This document shows positions 27,111 through 35,220 of a stretch of DNA of 64,000 bases, in pieces. Below the pieces are notes generated by a model. The model searched no databases. It saw nothing but the letters and a program-made list of their open reading frames with translations, and was not told the origin of the DNA. Position numbers and translations under genes: made by a program. Source of the stretch: Lachnoclostridium sp. UBA5890 (GTDB lineage Bacteria; Bacillota; Clostridia; Lachnospirales; Lachnospiraceae); assembly GCA_002431395.1 (NCBI GenBank), contig DJEU01000032.1, forward strand, positions 124,001-188,000, written 5' to 3'. Within the stretch, counting starts at the first letter, position 1, and each line of letters starts with the position of its first letter.

Positions 27111-27441
27111 ATATTACCCTTCCCTCTTTTTCAATATTTTTAAAATAAGCATACCATGCCTTTTTTTCCATAAACTCGCTTTCCGGGATACAAGTATACT
27201 CAACTATAGTATTTGTCTCCATCGCAATGTCAGTAACTATATCCATCAAAAAATCATCATACTTTTTAGCTTGGAGCCTGTCACAATCTGTTAATATTGC
27301 TACATCAATATCTGAATTCTCTGTATAATCTCCCCTTGCACATGAGCCATATATAACTATTTTTTTTACATGATTTTTCATATTTAAAGGTATTTTTTCT
27401 TTTAAAATCTCAACCGCTTGTTCAATATCATTACCATTCAT
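27103..27441 (-). CDS. Minimal nucleotidyltransferase (MNT/Pol-beta fold)
   Basis: A 112-residue protein with the Pol-beta superfamily motif GSCARGDYTENSDIDVAIL near residues 34-52, that is GSxxRG followed by DID. Such stand-alone domains transfer nucleotidyl groups; some pair with HEPN proteins as toxin-antitoxin modules, but no HEPN gene is next to it. The ATG at 27441 has GGAGG eight bases upstream. It overlaps the Nudix gene. A function in modifying a nucleotide or protein together with the Nudix enzyme is only an inference. Confidence 0.82.
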   Translation of the reverse strand: MNGNDIEQAVEILKEKIPLNMKNHVKKIVIYGSCARGDYTENSDIDVAILTDCDRLQAKKYDDFLMDIVTDIAMETNTIVEYTCIPESEFMEKKAWYAYFKNIEKEGRVIYA

Positions 27442-27493
27442 ATTGAGTACCTCCATCACAAAATATATTCCATCTGCCTCTTTATGCAATTCC

Positions 27494-27829
27494 CTATTTA
27501 TCTTCCTCTGTCCGTATCAAAGACTTTTTCGTCTCAAATCCCTCGGGATATCTGCTTTTCAATTTATCGATGTTCCTCTGGAAAACTTCTTCAAGCGGAA
27601 TATCTAATGCGGTAGCTGCTTCTGCCAGATACCATGCAATATCGCCAAGTTCTTTTACCAAATGCTCTTTATCCAGTTCATGTCCCTGCGCCATCCATTT
27701 TTTTACAATATCAATCGCCTCTCCGGACTCTCCACACAACCCCATAACACTATTGATCAAAACATCTTTTTTATCCAGCGCAGGATTAAGTGTTGTCATT
27801 GCCAGTTTTTGGTATTCATTTACTTTCAT
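27494..27829 (-). CDS. MazG-like nucleotide pyrophosphohydrolase
   Basis: A 111-residue all-alpha NTP-PPase of the MazG superfamily. The metal-binding motif GLCGESGEAIDIVKK (about residues 31-45) and the second helix KELGDIAWYLAE (about 60-71) are both intact. Such enzymes hydrolyse (d)NTPs, often non-canonical ones. The ATG at 27829 has GGAGG eight bases upstream. It lies directly after the ASCH remnant and before the nucleotidyltransferase-Nudix pair. Confidence 0.86.
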   Translation of the reverse strand: MKVNEYQKLAMTTLNPALDKKDVLINSVMGLCGESGEAIDIVKKWMAQGHELDKEHLVKELGDIAWYLAEAATALDIPLEEVFQRNIDKLKSRYPEGFETKKSLIRTEEDK

Positions 27830-27844
27830 TTTTTGTTCCTCCAT

Positions 27845-28140
27845 TCACAGGTCAAATTCCCAGATACTAAGTTTACCTTTTGCCGGTATTGGCTCGGTTT
27901 TTACTATATTTTCCAGTTTGAACCCATAACCCTCCCATTCTGTATGCTTGATAATGCTGGAATATATCTCAGCATTTCTTTCACTTAATTCCTTTCTTAG
28001 TTCATCGTCCACTTTTATACAGTCAGACAAGGTAACTTTTGCAATAATACAACCGCTTGGATATTCCAAATTCAGATGTTCAAATTTTTTCATTGCTTTT
28101 TTGTCTACCCCTTTACCGGCGTGGATAAGAATTATCCCCC
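27845..28140 (-). pseudogene. 5'-truncated ASCH-domain gene
   Basis: The frame encodes the C-terminal two thirds of an ASCH (PUA-like, predicted RNA-binding) domain: RGIILIHAGKG, GCIIAKVTLSDC, WEGYGFKLENI, PIPAKGKLSIWEF. The usual N-terminal strand and helix of about 35-40 residues are missing. The domain sequence begins about ten bases after the stop of the ATPase gene. The open frame runs back to 28201 inside the ATPase gene, but those residues are not ASCH-like. An internal ATG at 28093 with AAGGGG upstream could still give a short product. Confidence 0.65.
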
Positions 28141-28149
28141 TTGATTGCT

Positions 28150-29490
28150 TTACAAAAATGGCACCATATATACAGGAATATAATGAATGCCATTCTCCCA
28201 CTTATAATCTTTGGTATGAACAACGTATTTATCCCTTATACGGCTGCTGAATTTATCGCCAAATACATCCAATGATTTATGGGTTCTATAATTACCGGAT
28301 TTCACTTCAATCGGACATATTTTGTCCCCTGACGAGATCAAAAAATCTATCTCATACAAATGATTTGAGGTTTCACTCTCCATGGTATAATAAAACAAAT
28401 TATTTCCTTTTGCCATTAACATTTGTGCCACAACGTTTTCATATATATAGCCTAAATTCGTATCAAGTTTGTCTGAGAGTAGCTTGTTGTATATCACATT
28501 TTCAGTATAATTTTTATCCTTAAAAACAAGAGTCACAAACAAACCGACGTCCGATAAAAATAATTTATAGCGCCCTGCATCTTTCTCAAGCGCCATTCCC
28601 ACGCCCGGGTTATTGGCGTGATACGCAATATTTACAGTATACGAACTAAGCATATCGGGTATCAATTCACGTACTTGTTCGGCTCTCGTTCCTTCCCTTG
28701 CATTCGATAAAACATATCTTGACGCATTGCTGCTGAGATTTGCCGGAATTGCATCATATATATCTCCTGCGAGCCCGGTTCCATCCACCTTGACAAAATC
28801 TTCCTCATACAGATCAACAATTTCTCTTTTAACCTCATCGACTGCCTGCAGATTATTTTTCTCTAGATAGGTTTCTATTGCCTGTGGCATTCCTCCAACA
28901 AGCATATACAATCGGAAAATCCGCATAAGATTTCTATGCAGTGCATTTCCAGCCGGTTTTTTGCTTTTTAAAAGCAGTTGAATCGTATCTGCTGTCATCT
29001 CATCGCCAATTGCCCATAAAAACTCTTCAAAATCCATAGGGTACATGGATATCTTATGTTCCTCACTAGGAATCAATATATCTTTCGTATTCTTTTTTAT
29101 CGACAATAAAGAACCTGTCTCTATATACTTGTATCTTCCATCGGCCACAAGATACTTAATTGCCTGTCTGGCCTTTGGAAACAATTGCACCTCATCAAAT
29201 ATGATTACAGACTCTTTTTCGTACAATCGAATCCCCGTAAACTGTTGCAACTGTAAAAAGAAAAAATCTAAATTGTACATATCATCAAACAATCCAATAA
29301 TTTCCTTACTGGTGTGTGCAAAATCAATCAATATATAGGATTTAAACTCATTTTTTGCAAACTCTTCTGCAATCGTAGACTTTCCAACTCGTCTGGCTCC
29401 CTTGATTAAAAGAGCGTATTTTTCACTGCGTTTCTCTTTCCATTCCAATATCGTATTATATATCTTCCTTTTAAATACCGGTTTACTCAT
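28150..29490 (-). CDS. AAA ATPase with DUF4143/nuclease-like C terminus
   Basis: A 446-residue protein. The N-terminal AAA_14-type ATPase has Walker A GARRVGKST (about residue 30) and Walker B SVIIFDEVQ (about 95). The C-terminal DUF4143 region carries YEIDFLIS and CPIEVKSGNYRTHKSL, a D..ExK pattern of PD-(D/E)XK-like nucleases. These ATPases are widespread, mobile accessory genes in gut bacteria; no biological role is firmly known. The ATG at 29490 has GAGGTG about eight bases upstream. A consensus promoter with repeated GGGGATTTGCG motifs lies upstream, and a decapitated ASCH gene lies immediately downstream. Confidence 0.88.
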   Translation of the reverse strand: MSKPVFKRKIYNTILEWKEKRSEKYALLIKGARRVGKSTIAEEFAKNEFKSYILIDFAHTSKEIIGLFDDMYNLDFFFLQLQQFTGIRLYEKESVIIFDEVQLFPKARQAIKYLVADGRYKYIETGSLLSIKKNTKDILIPSEEHKISMYPMDFEEFLWAIGDEMTADTIQLLLKSKKPAGNALHRNLMRIFRLYMLVGGMPQAIETYLEKNNLQAVDEVKREIVDLYEEDFVKVDGTGLAGDIYDAIPANLSSNASRYVLSNAREGTRAEQVRELIPDMLSSYTVNIAYHANNPGVGMALEKDAGRYKLFLSDVGLFVTLVFKDKNYTENVIYNKLLSDKLDTNLGYIYENVVAQMLMAKGNNLFYYTMESETSNHLYEIDFLISSGDKICPIEVKSGNYRTHKSLDVFGDKFSSRIRDKYVVHTKDYKWENGIHYIPVYMVPFL

Positions 29491-29513
29491 AATAATTTCA
29501 CCTCTTTGAAAAC

Positions 29514-29597
29514 AGTATAACGCAAATCCCCGTTTATGTAAACACAATTTCTACGCAAATCCCCGTTCGTTATGTTTCATATTCCCGCGAAATCCCC
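29514..29597 (-). promoter_or_regulatory. ATPase promoter with repeated operator motif
   Basis: On the minus strand, TTTACA (29537-29542) and TATACT (29514-29519) are exactly 17 bases apart. The spacer contains AACGGGGATTTGCGT. The same motif is repeated upstream of the -35 (about 29552-29566), and a shorter copy GGGGATTTCGCG is at 29586-29597. The layout suggests repression by a protein bound to direct repeats, perhaps autoregulation. Confidence 0.65.
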
Positions 29598-29607
29598 ATA
29601 AATTTTT

Positions 29608-30498
29608 CTAATCCGGAATGATTTCTATGTACACCTGATCGTATTTATGCCGCAGTTCCTGCCTTATTTCGTCCCTTACGCGATGCAGGATACTGATATG
29701 AATGACGTCGGTCTGATTTCCTATGTACACTTCCACCCAGAGTTTTCGCCCGGTCTGGATCACATCTAAAAAAGTCACTTCATACGGATACTCCTGCATA
29801 TGTTTATTGACAATGGCATAAATCTGATCAAACACTTCCTGTTCAGGGGCAAAAAGCACCAGATTTCGAATGCTCTGGAAAATGACTTTTACCGGCTCTT
29901 TGATCAAAAACAATGCCATGATAACAGCAACCGCCGGATCGATATAAGGAACCAGAAACTTTAATTTTGTCTGAACCAATATCGTCTGAACGGCAAAGGC
30001 AACCGCTACTCCCATACTGCTTACAATGTCGAGTTTCCACATATACAATTCTGCATTGATCGTATCGGACTCGTATTTTTTACTATAATGACTTAAAAGC
30101 AGATACATTGCCGCACATCCAAGACATACGATAAATTCAAATACCGCAATACTTCCCGCATCGACATCGTGTCCACCCTGAAATAAGAGTTTTACATTTT
30201 CTACCAGCAAATTACACGTCAGTGCCAATAATACGCTGTATTTCACAAGCAAAAACAACGACTCTACCTGCGAATATCCATAGGGATGTTTTTCTGTTAC
30301 CGGCGTATAAAGCAGCGGAATGAGTACCAAAAAAGGACCAATCATAACCAGATCTGCCGCATCAAACAAACAGTCTGTTAAGAGCGAGTGTGAATGTGTG
30401 ATCCACGCCATGATTCCTTCGGAAAGTACAAACAAAATGCTTCCCATGAATGATAGCCTCAATATCAATTTTTCAATTTTCAGCTTACTTTTTTTCAT
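29608..30498 (-). CDS. Cation diffusion facilitator family transporter
   Basis: A 296-residue membrane protein of the CDF family, which exports divalent metals such as Zn, Fe or Mn by proton exchange. Six hydrophobic helices are visible, with SHSLLTDCLFDAADLV in helix 2 and a C-terminal cytoplasmic domain ending KYDQVYIEIIPD. The ATG at 30498 lies one base after the stop of the upstream GGDEF gene, with GAGG inside that gene, so the two are cotranscribed. Metal specificity cannot be read. Confidence 0.85.
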   Translation of the reverse strand: MKKSKLKIEKLILRLSFMGSILFVLSEGIMAWITHSHSLLTDCLFDAADLVMIGPFLVLIPLLYTPVTEKHPYGYSQVESLFLLVKYSVLLALTCNLLVENVKLLFQGGHDVDAGSIAVFEFIVCLGCAAMYLLLSHYSKKYESDTINAELYMWKLDIVSSMGVAVAFAVQTILVQTKLKFLVPYIDPAVAVIMALFLIKEPVKVIFQSIRNLVLFAPEQEVFDQIYAIVNKHMQEYPYEVTFLDVIQTGRKLWVEVYIGNQTDVIHISILHRVRDEIRQELRHKYDQVYIEIIPD

Positions 30499-30499
30499 T

Positions 30500-31759
30500 T
30501 TATGAATCCTCTTCCGTGATGTCATTCATAAACACATAATACACGTCCCCATACATTTCTGTATGCACAAAACGTCCATAATCCAGAACCTTTTTCACTG
30601 TTCCATCTTTGCATATTATTCTATATTTCACACGGTCAATATCCCTTTCCTTTTTAATCTGATTAGATATATCACATTCCACGACATCCAAATCCTCCGG
30701 GTGAACCATTCCTTTAAAAGAATTTCCGGTAAGTTCTAAAAATTCTGCATCGGTTTGGCATTTGTATAATTTCACCAGTTCCTTGTTGAACATAATAAGT
30801 TTTTCCTCACCATCCGCCTGATATACAAAAAATCCTCCGGGCAAAAGTTCTGCGACCATTTCTATTTTCTTCAAGGCATCTTCTGTATCTACACTTGTAT
30901 TTCTTCTGTGGTCCTGTATCTTATTCTCATAATAGCGGCTTTTATCCATATACATCATTTTGTCTGCAAGCGCTACGCTTTTCTCCAGATCTCTTGCATG
31001 TTCCAGCCACACACTTCCCACAGCAGCAGAATAATCCTCGCCCCACATTTCTTCCAGTTTTTTCAGCTTATTATGAAAAATCTCTTCGCTTTCATCAAAA
31101 GACAAGATTACAAATTCATCGCCGCCAAAGCGATATCTGTTCTCTCCCGGAAATACCGTTGAAATCTTTTTGGCAACGGAAGCAATTAATTTATCTCCCG
31201 CTTCATGCCCCAATGTATCATTGATCTCTTTCAGTCCATTTACATCCGCAAAGACGATGCCAACTGCCTGTTTCCGCTTTACCTTATCTTTCTCTATCTT
31301 TTCGATTTCATTGTAATACGCCTTACGGGTCTTAAATCCAGTCAGTGTATCCATCTCCAAGTCCGAAATAATACCATTGCATTCGCGAAGATAGATTGCA
31401 CTGTCCACGCGCAGCTGTACAATCGTTGGATCATAGGGTTTCACAATAAAATCAACGGCACCAAGATTCAGACAGCGTTTTTCGTCTTTTTCGCTGTCTA
31501 ATACCGTGGTAACAATAACCGGAATTTTGCAAAAAACCGTATTGTGTGCTACGTACTCCAAAAACTCAAATCCATTCATAACCGGCATCTGAATATCCAA
31601 CAAAATGGCTGAGATATCCTGTGCTTTTTTCTTAAGAATCTCCAGTCCGGCCTGTCCATTTTCTGCGGAAAGAATATGATATTTTTCTGCTAAACTGCTG
31701 ACTAAAAACTCTTTATTTATTTCATTATCTTCAATTACGAGAAGGGTTCTCTTTTCCAT
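30500..31759 (-). CDS. REC-GGDEF-PAS signalling protein
   Basis: A 419-residue cytoplasmic protein. Residues 1-125 are a receiver domain with phospho-acceptor Asp in ILLDIQMPV (about 54) and conserved Lys in VKPYD. Residues about 130-290 are a GGDEF domain with intact RFGGDEFVIL and FADVNGLKEIND, so it is a likely active diguanylate cyclase. Residues about 300-419 are a PAS-type domain. PAS after GGDEF is the reverse of the common order. No membrane segment is present. It lies upstream of and is coupled to the CDF transporter, with no partner kinase gene beside it. Confidence 0.9.
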   Translation of the reverse strand: MEKRTLLVIEDNEINKEFLVSSLAEKYHILSAENGQAGLEILKKKAQDISAILLDIQMPVMNGFEFLEYVAHNTVFCKIPVIVTTVLDSEKDEKRCLNLGAVDFIVKPYDPTIVQLRVDSAIYLRECNGIISDLEMDTLTGFKTRKAYYNEIEKIEKDKVKRKQAVGIVFADVNGLKEINDTLGHEAGDKLIASVAKKISTVFPGENRYRFGGDEFVILSFDESEEIFHNKLKKLEEMWGEDYSAAVGSVWLEHARDLEKSVALADKMMYMDKSRYYENKIQDHRRNTSVDTEDALKKIEMVAELLPGGFFVYQADGEEKLIMFNKELVKLYKCQTDAEFLELTGNSFKGMVHPEDLDVVECDISNQIKKERDIDRVKYRIICKDGTVKKVLDYGRFVHTEMYGDVYYVFMNDITEEDS

Positions 31760-31784
31760 ACAATGAATCCTCTTTTCACTTTTT

Positions 31785-32654
31785 CTAAACGACTTTCCTT
31801 TTTCCTAACTTTTTTCTCACGCAGATCCAAATTACAACACCCACCATTACAATGGCGCCGGAAAGCACCTGGGAAACTGCGATTCCGGTACTTCCGATCT
31901 GTAACTGGTCGGTACGGAGTCCTTCAATCCAAACACGTCCCATTGCGTACCCCACGAGATAGAGTAAAAATATCTCTCCATTGAATTTCTTTTTCGTCGT
32001 AAATACAAGGATTAATACGAGAACAAGAATATTCCAAAGGGATTCATACAAAAATGTCGGGTGTACCTGAATATACTGCACACCATCAATGGTTGTCATA
32101 TGGCTTTTCATCAATTCCGTGATATTCGCCGGATTTACCTGATCCACTCTCAGACGCATAGCAAACAAACTATTGGTATATTCGCCAAACGCCTCCCGGT
32201 TAAAGAAGTTTCCATAACGTCCAATGATCTGTCCCAGTACAAGACCTCCTACCGCAGTATCCGCAAGCAGAAAGAAATTGTATTTTTTTACTTTACAATA
32301 AATAATTGCCGTCAATATTGCTGCGATCACAGCTCCGTAAATTGCCATTCCACCGCCACGCGTATTAAAGATCTGGAGTAGATTATCTTTATAGTTTTCC
32401 CAGCTGAATGCCACATAATACAGTCTTGCACCAATCAGGGAAAAAATGATGGCATAAATAGCAAAATCTGTATATACTTCTTTTTTCTGACCGGTTCTCT
32501 GTGCTTGATGACAGGCAAGCCAAAGTCCGGACAACATTCCTACCGCAATGATCATTCCGTAAAATGCAATCGTAAATCCTCCAATGGTAATTCCTTTCGG
32601 AAGATGCGGAATGTAGATTCCTATATTAGGAAATGCAATTTCTGCTGAATTCAT
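31785..32654 (-). CDS. lgt: Prolipoprotein diacylglyceryl transferase
   Basis: A 289-residue polytopic membrane enzyme that transfers diacylglyceryl to the lipobox Cys of prolipoproteins. Motifs are FYGMIIAVG, IGARLYYV, RGGGMAIYGA, the signature GRYGNFFNREAFG (about residues 145-157), HPTFLYESLWN and a C-terminal GRVWIEGLRTDQL. Seven hydrophobic helices are visible. The ATG has AAGGA six bases upstream. It lies 25 bases before the GGDEF gene. Confidence 0.96.
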   Translation of the reverse strand: MNSAEIAFPNIGIYIPHLPKGITIGGFTIAFYGMIIAVGMLSGLWLACHQAQRTGQKKEVYTDFAIYAIIFSLIGARLYYVAFSWENYKDNLLQIFNTRGGGMAIYGAVIAAILTAIIYCKVKKYNFFLLADTAVGGLVLGQIIGRYGNFFNREAFGEYTNSLFAMRLRVDQVNPANITELMKSHMTTIDGVQYIQVHPTFLYESLWNILVLVLILVFTTKKKFNGEIFLLYLVGYAMGRVWIEGLRTDQLQIGSTGIAVSQVLSGAIVMVGVVIWICVRKKLGKRKVV

Positions 32655-32696
32655 ACTCTATCCTTTCTGCGGATATAATTCCGCATCATACTGATA

Positions 32697-32730
32697 AATC
32701 CCAGAAAACTCCAAGGAATCTTCTGGGATT
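32697..32730 (-). terminator. Hairpin after ychF, possible terminator
   Basis: The perfect ten-base arms AATCCCAGAA (32697-32706) and complement (32721-32730) enclose a 14-base loop. Only a short T-rich stretch (TTTATC) follows on the minus strand, so termination may be weak. Confidence 0.55.
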
Positions 32731-32740
32731 ACCTGCTTCA

Positions 32741-33838
32741 TTATACGTTAAATCGGAACAGTACGACGTCGCCGTCCTGTACGACATACTCTTTTCCTTC
32801 GGAACGGACAAGTCCTTTTTCTTTGGCTCCATTATAACCATTATTTTCCACCAGATGATCATAACTGACAACTTCTGCACGGATAAATCCACGCTCGAAA
32901 TCCGTATGTATCTTTCCTGCTGCCTGTGGAGCTTTGGTTCCTTTTGTAATCGTCCACGCCTTGGTTTCCATCTCGCCACTTGTGATATAACTGATAAGTC
33001 CAAGCAGTTTATAACTAGCCTTGATCAATTTTTCCAATCCGGATTCTGCAATTCCAAGATCTTCTAAAAACATTTTCTTTTCTTCGTCATCCAGTTCTGC
33101 AATCTCCTGCTCGATCTGCGCGCAGATCACAAATACTTCTGAGTTTTCATCTGCTGCAAACTGACGGACTTTTGCCACATGTTCGTTTGTCGCACCATCA
33201 TCTGCAAGATCATCTTCTGCAACATTTGCTGCATAGATAACCGGTTTTGCCGTAAGAAGATTATACTCTTTAAACCATTCTTCTTCCTCTTCGTTCTGCA
33301 GTTCAAAATTCTTCGCAAGATGTCCCTCTTCCAAAAATGCTTTTAACCTCTCCAGCATATCGACTTCTGCTGCCAGTTTTTTATCGGCTCTTGCTGCCTT
33401 GATGCTTTTTGCCAGACGGCGTTCCAAAATTTCAATATCCGAGAAAATCAATTCCAGATTGATCGTCTCGATATCGCGAAGCGGATCAATGCTTCCATCT
33501 ACATGCACGATATTAGTATCTTCAAAACAACGCACCACATGCACGATAGCATCTACTTCACGAATATTTGACAAAAACTGGTTGCCAAGTCCTTCGCCTT
33601 TGGATGCTCCTTTTACCAAACCTGCAATATCTACAAATTCAATGACAGCCGGCACTACTTTTGCAGAATGGTTCATCTCTGCCAACACATTCAGACGCTC
33701 ATCCGGCACCGGTACGACACCTACATTCGGATCAATCGTACAAAACGGATAGTTTGCTGATTCAGCTCCTGCCTTTGTCAATGAATTAAATAACGTACTT
33801 TTTCCCACGTTGGGAAGTCCAACGATTCCGAGTTTCAT
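32741..33838 (-). CDS. ychF: Redox-regulated ATPase/GTPase YchF (Obg family)
   Basis: A 365-residue P-loop protein of the Obg subfamily that binds ATP in characterised members and associates with ribosomes. It has GLPNVGKSTLFN at the N terminus, PFCTIDPNVG, DIAGLVKGASKGEGLG, a central coiled-coil insert (about 130-190) and a C-terminal TGS domain (GKIHTDFERGFIRAEV). Length is typical. A strong promoter with extended -10 lies upstream, so it is transcribed on its own, possibly through into lgt. Confidence 0.96.
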   Translation of the reverse strand: MKLGIVGLPNVGKSTLFNSLTKAGAESANYPFCTIDPNVGVVPVPDERLNVLAEMNHSAKVVPAVIEFVDIAGLVKGASKGEGLGNQFLSNIREVDAIVHVVRCFEDTNIVHVDGSIDPLRDIETINLELIFSDIEILERRLAKSIKAARADKKLAAEVDMLERLKAFLEEGHLAKNFELQNEEEEEWFKEYNLLTAKPVIYAANVAEDDLADDGATNEHVAKVRQFAADENSEVFVICAQIEQEIAELDDEEKKMFLEDLGIAESGLEKLIKASYKLLGLISYITSGEMETKAWTITKGTKAPQAAGKIHTDFERGFIRAEVVSYDHLVENNGYNGAKEKGLVRSEGKEYVVQDGDVVLFRFNV

Positions 33839-33884
33839 TTTCTATCTTTCCTTTCTTTCTTCCTTAAGCCTTTATTTGCATTTC

Positions 33885-33913
33885 ATTATAGCATATTTAC
33901 TTGTCTTTGTCCA
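33885..33913 (-). promoter_or_regulatory. ychF promoter
   Basis: TGGACA (33908-33913) and TATAAT (33885-33890) on the minus strand are 17 bases apart, and the -10 is extended (TGCTATAAT). They lie about 46 bases before the ychF ATG. Confidence 0.75.
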
Positions 33914-34017
33914 CAAAGAACACAGCTTCAAATATACTTCAATAAAACCGATAGCATAGTATTCTTATCATTGTAATCCATGGCTAATGGCTAGTGCCAC
34001 ATTTACATTTCTATACC

Positions 34018-34962
34018 TTACCGGGTATTATTACCACAAAATTTGCACCCGCTCTCCTGCCCGATACAGTGTTCACAATCCCGGCAGACCGGAAGCACAT
34101 CTTCTTTACTCACAAGATAGATACCCGCCACACTCATCGTCGGCTGCATCGATCCATTTTCATATAAAACACCTGCCTTTTCAGCATTCATCAATGTCAA
34201 AAGCGTTTCTGTCATTTCCATCTCCATGCCATAAAACCCCGGTCCAAATGCCGGACTGCAGTACCTTTCTTCCATCACACTATGTTTTCTGCCAAGATAC
34301 CCCTGTAGCCAGTCCCTTATCACATCAAGACAGGCTATCTGAAAAATCTCAAAATAATACTGTTTTAGAAGAGCATCATCTTCTGCCACTTTCCAGTCCG
34401 GCGCATGAAAGGTATAAAGATAGCCGCTCTCTACCTGATTTCGGTCAATCTTTGTGAGCACCTGACAAGGAATCTTCTGTCCACCAAATTCGAAATATCC
34501 ATCCTGAACACATTCTGCAGAAAACGGCTGCAATAACACCGGCACGCGGTACAGATATTTATATTTTTCCAAAATCGTTGCAATATTATGAATTGCCTTT
34601 GCTCTGTGTTCGCGGTACATTTCCTTATCCATCTTATCCCACGACGCGATCTGAGCCATTCGCTTCCAGATATCCTCACGGAGATTTCCGATATTTACCG
34701 ATAATAGTTCTTCTTTTTTGCCTAACTGTTCTAACACCTTCTCGTACATCTCTGGCTTGTGTATCACAGTACACTGACTACAGTCCTTTATCTTCTGCCC
34801 TTTCGGATTCAGAAAATAAGATGGTGTCCCGATACATGTCTTCTGCAGATAAAGCGGACAGTAACAAAACAGGCAGTTGAAGTCATCGGCACAATCCACC
34901 TTATGGCAGGGGAAATATTCGCATTCTTTGTTTTGAAAAAATTTATAACTGTTCTTTATCAT
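34018..34962 (-). CDS. Cysteine-rich small domain fused to MetH-activation-like domain
   Basis: A 314-residue protein. Residues about 1-80 match the cysteine-rich small domain (SYKFFQNKECEYFPCHK, DFNCLFCYCPLY, KDCSQCTVIHK), a putative metal-binding module often near cobalamin genes. Residues about 110-295 resemble the activation domain of cobalamin-dependent methionine synthase (YCSPAFGPGFYG, MQPTMSVAGIY), which binds SAM and reactivates cobalamin. The end has CRDCEHC and CKFC, a zinc-ribbon-like pair. The ATG at 34962 has GGAGGAG about 11 bases upstream; an ATG at 35055 lacks a ribosome binding site. A role in corrinoid reactivation is inferred. It is the last gene of the long dapA run, after a 45-residue ORF. 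Confidence 0.75.
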   Translation of the reverse strand: MIKNSYKFFQNKECEYFPCHKVDCADDFNCLFCYCPLYLQKTCIGTPSYFLNPKGQKIKDCSQCTVIHKPEMYEKVLEQLGKKEELLSVNIGNLREDIWKRMAQIASWDKMDKEMYREHRAKAIHNIATILEKYKYLYRVPVLLQPFSAECVQDGYFEFGGQKIPCQVLTKIDRNQVESGYLYTFHAPDWKVAEDDALLKQYYFEIFQIACLDVIRDWLQGYLGRKHSVMEERYCSPAFGPGFYGMEMEMTETLLTLMNAEKAGVLYENGSMQPTMSVAGIYLVSKEDVLPVCRDCEHCIGQESGCKFCGNNTR

Positions 34963-35060
34963 TTTACAATTTTCTCCTCCGGCAGAATCACCTGATAATA
35001 TCCGCTCTTCTTTTTCGCAAAACAATTCCTCATATCCCTCTTCCATTTTTTGCATGGAGA

Positions 35061-35198
35061 TTATATTTTATCAAGATCCGCATAAACGACAGAAAGATAC
35101 GATTCACCAAGTGCCTGCAACATAGCCCGACTGTGTACCGTATCTTGTTTTGCTTTTTCCAAATCGTTTAAAACCATTTTTAATCTTTCTTCTGTCAT
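35061..35198 (-). CDS. 45-residue helical protein, unknown function
   Basis: A short ORF starting MTEERLKMVLNDLEKA and ending YADLDKI, with GGGAG five bases before its ATG. Heptad-like Leu/Val spacing suggests a single amphipathic helix or short coiled coil. It lies 22 bases after rpe and 98 bases before the cysteine-rich fusion gene, in the same direction. No function is recognised; the ribosome binding site and tight position support it being translated. Confidence 0.55.
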   Translation of the reverse strand: MTEERLKMVLNDLEKAKQDTVHSRAMLQALGESYLSVVYADLDKI

Positions 35199-35220
35199 TA
35201 TAACTCCCTTCCATATTGAG

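Noticed and set aside
27845..28201. A 118-residue intact ASCH protein starting inside the ATPase gene
   Set aside because: The first 20 residues overlap ATPase codons in another frame, have no ribosome binding site and do not match the ASCH N terminus.
34963..35055. A longer start for the cysteine-rich fusion at 35055
   Set aside because: No ribosome binding site precedes it, while the ATG at 34962 has GGAGGAG and begins right at the conserved domain.
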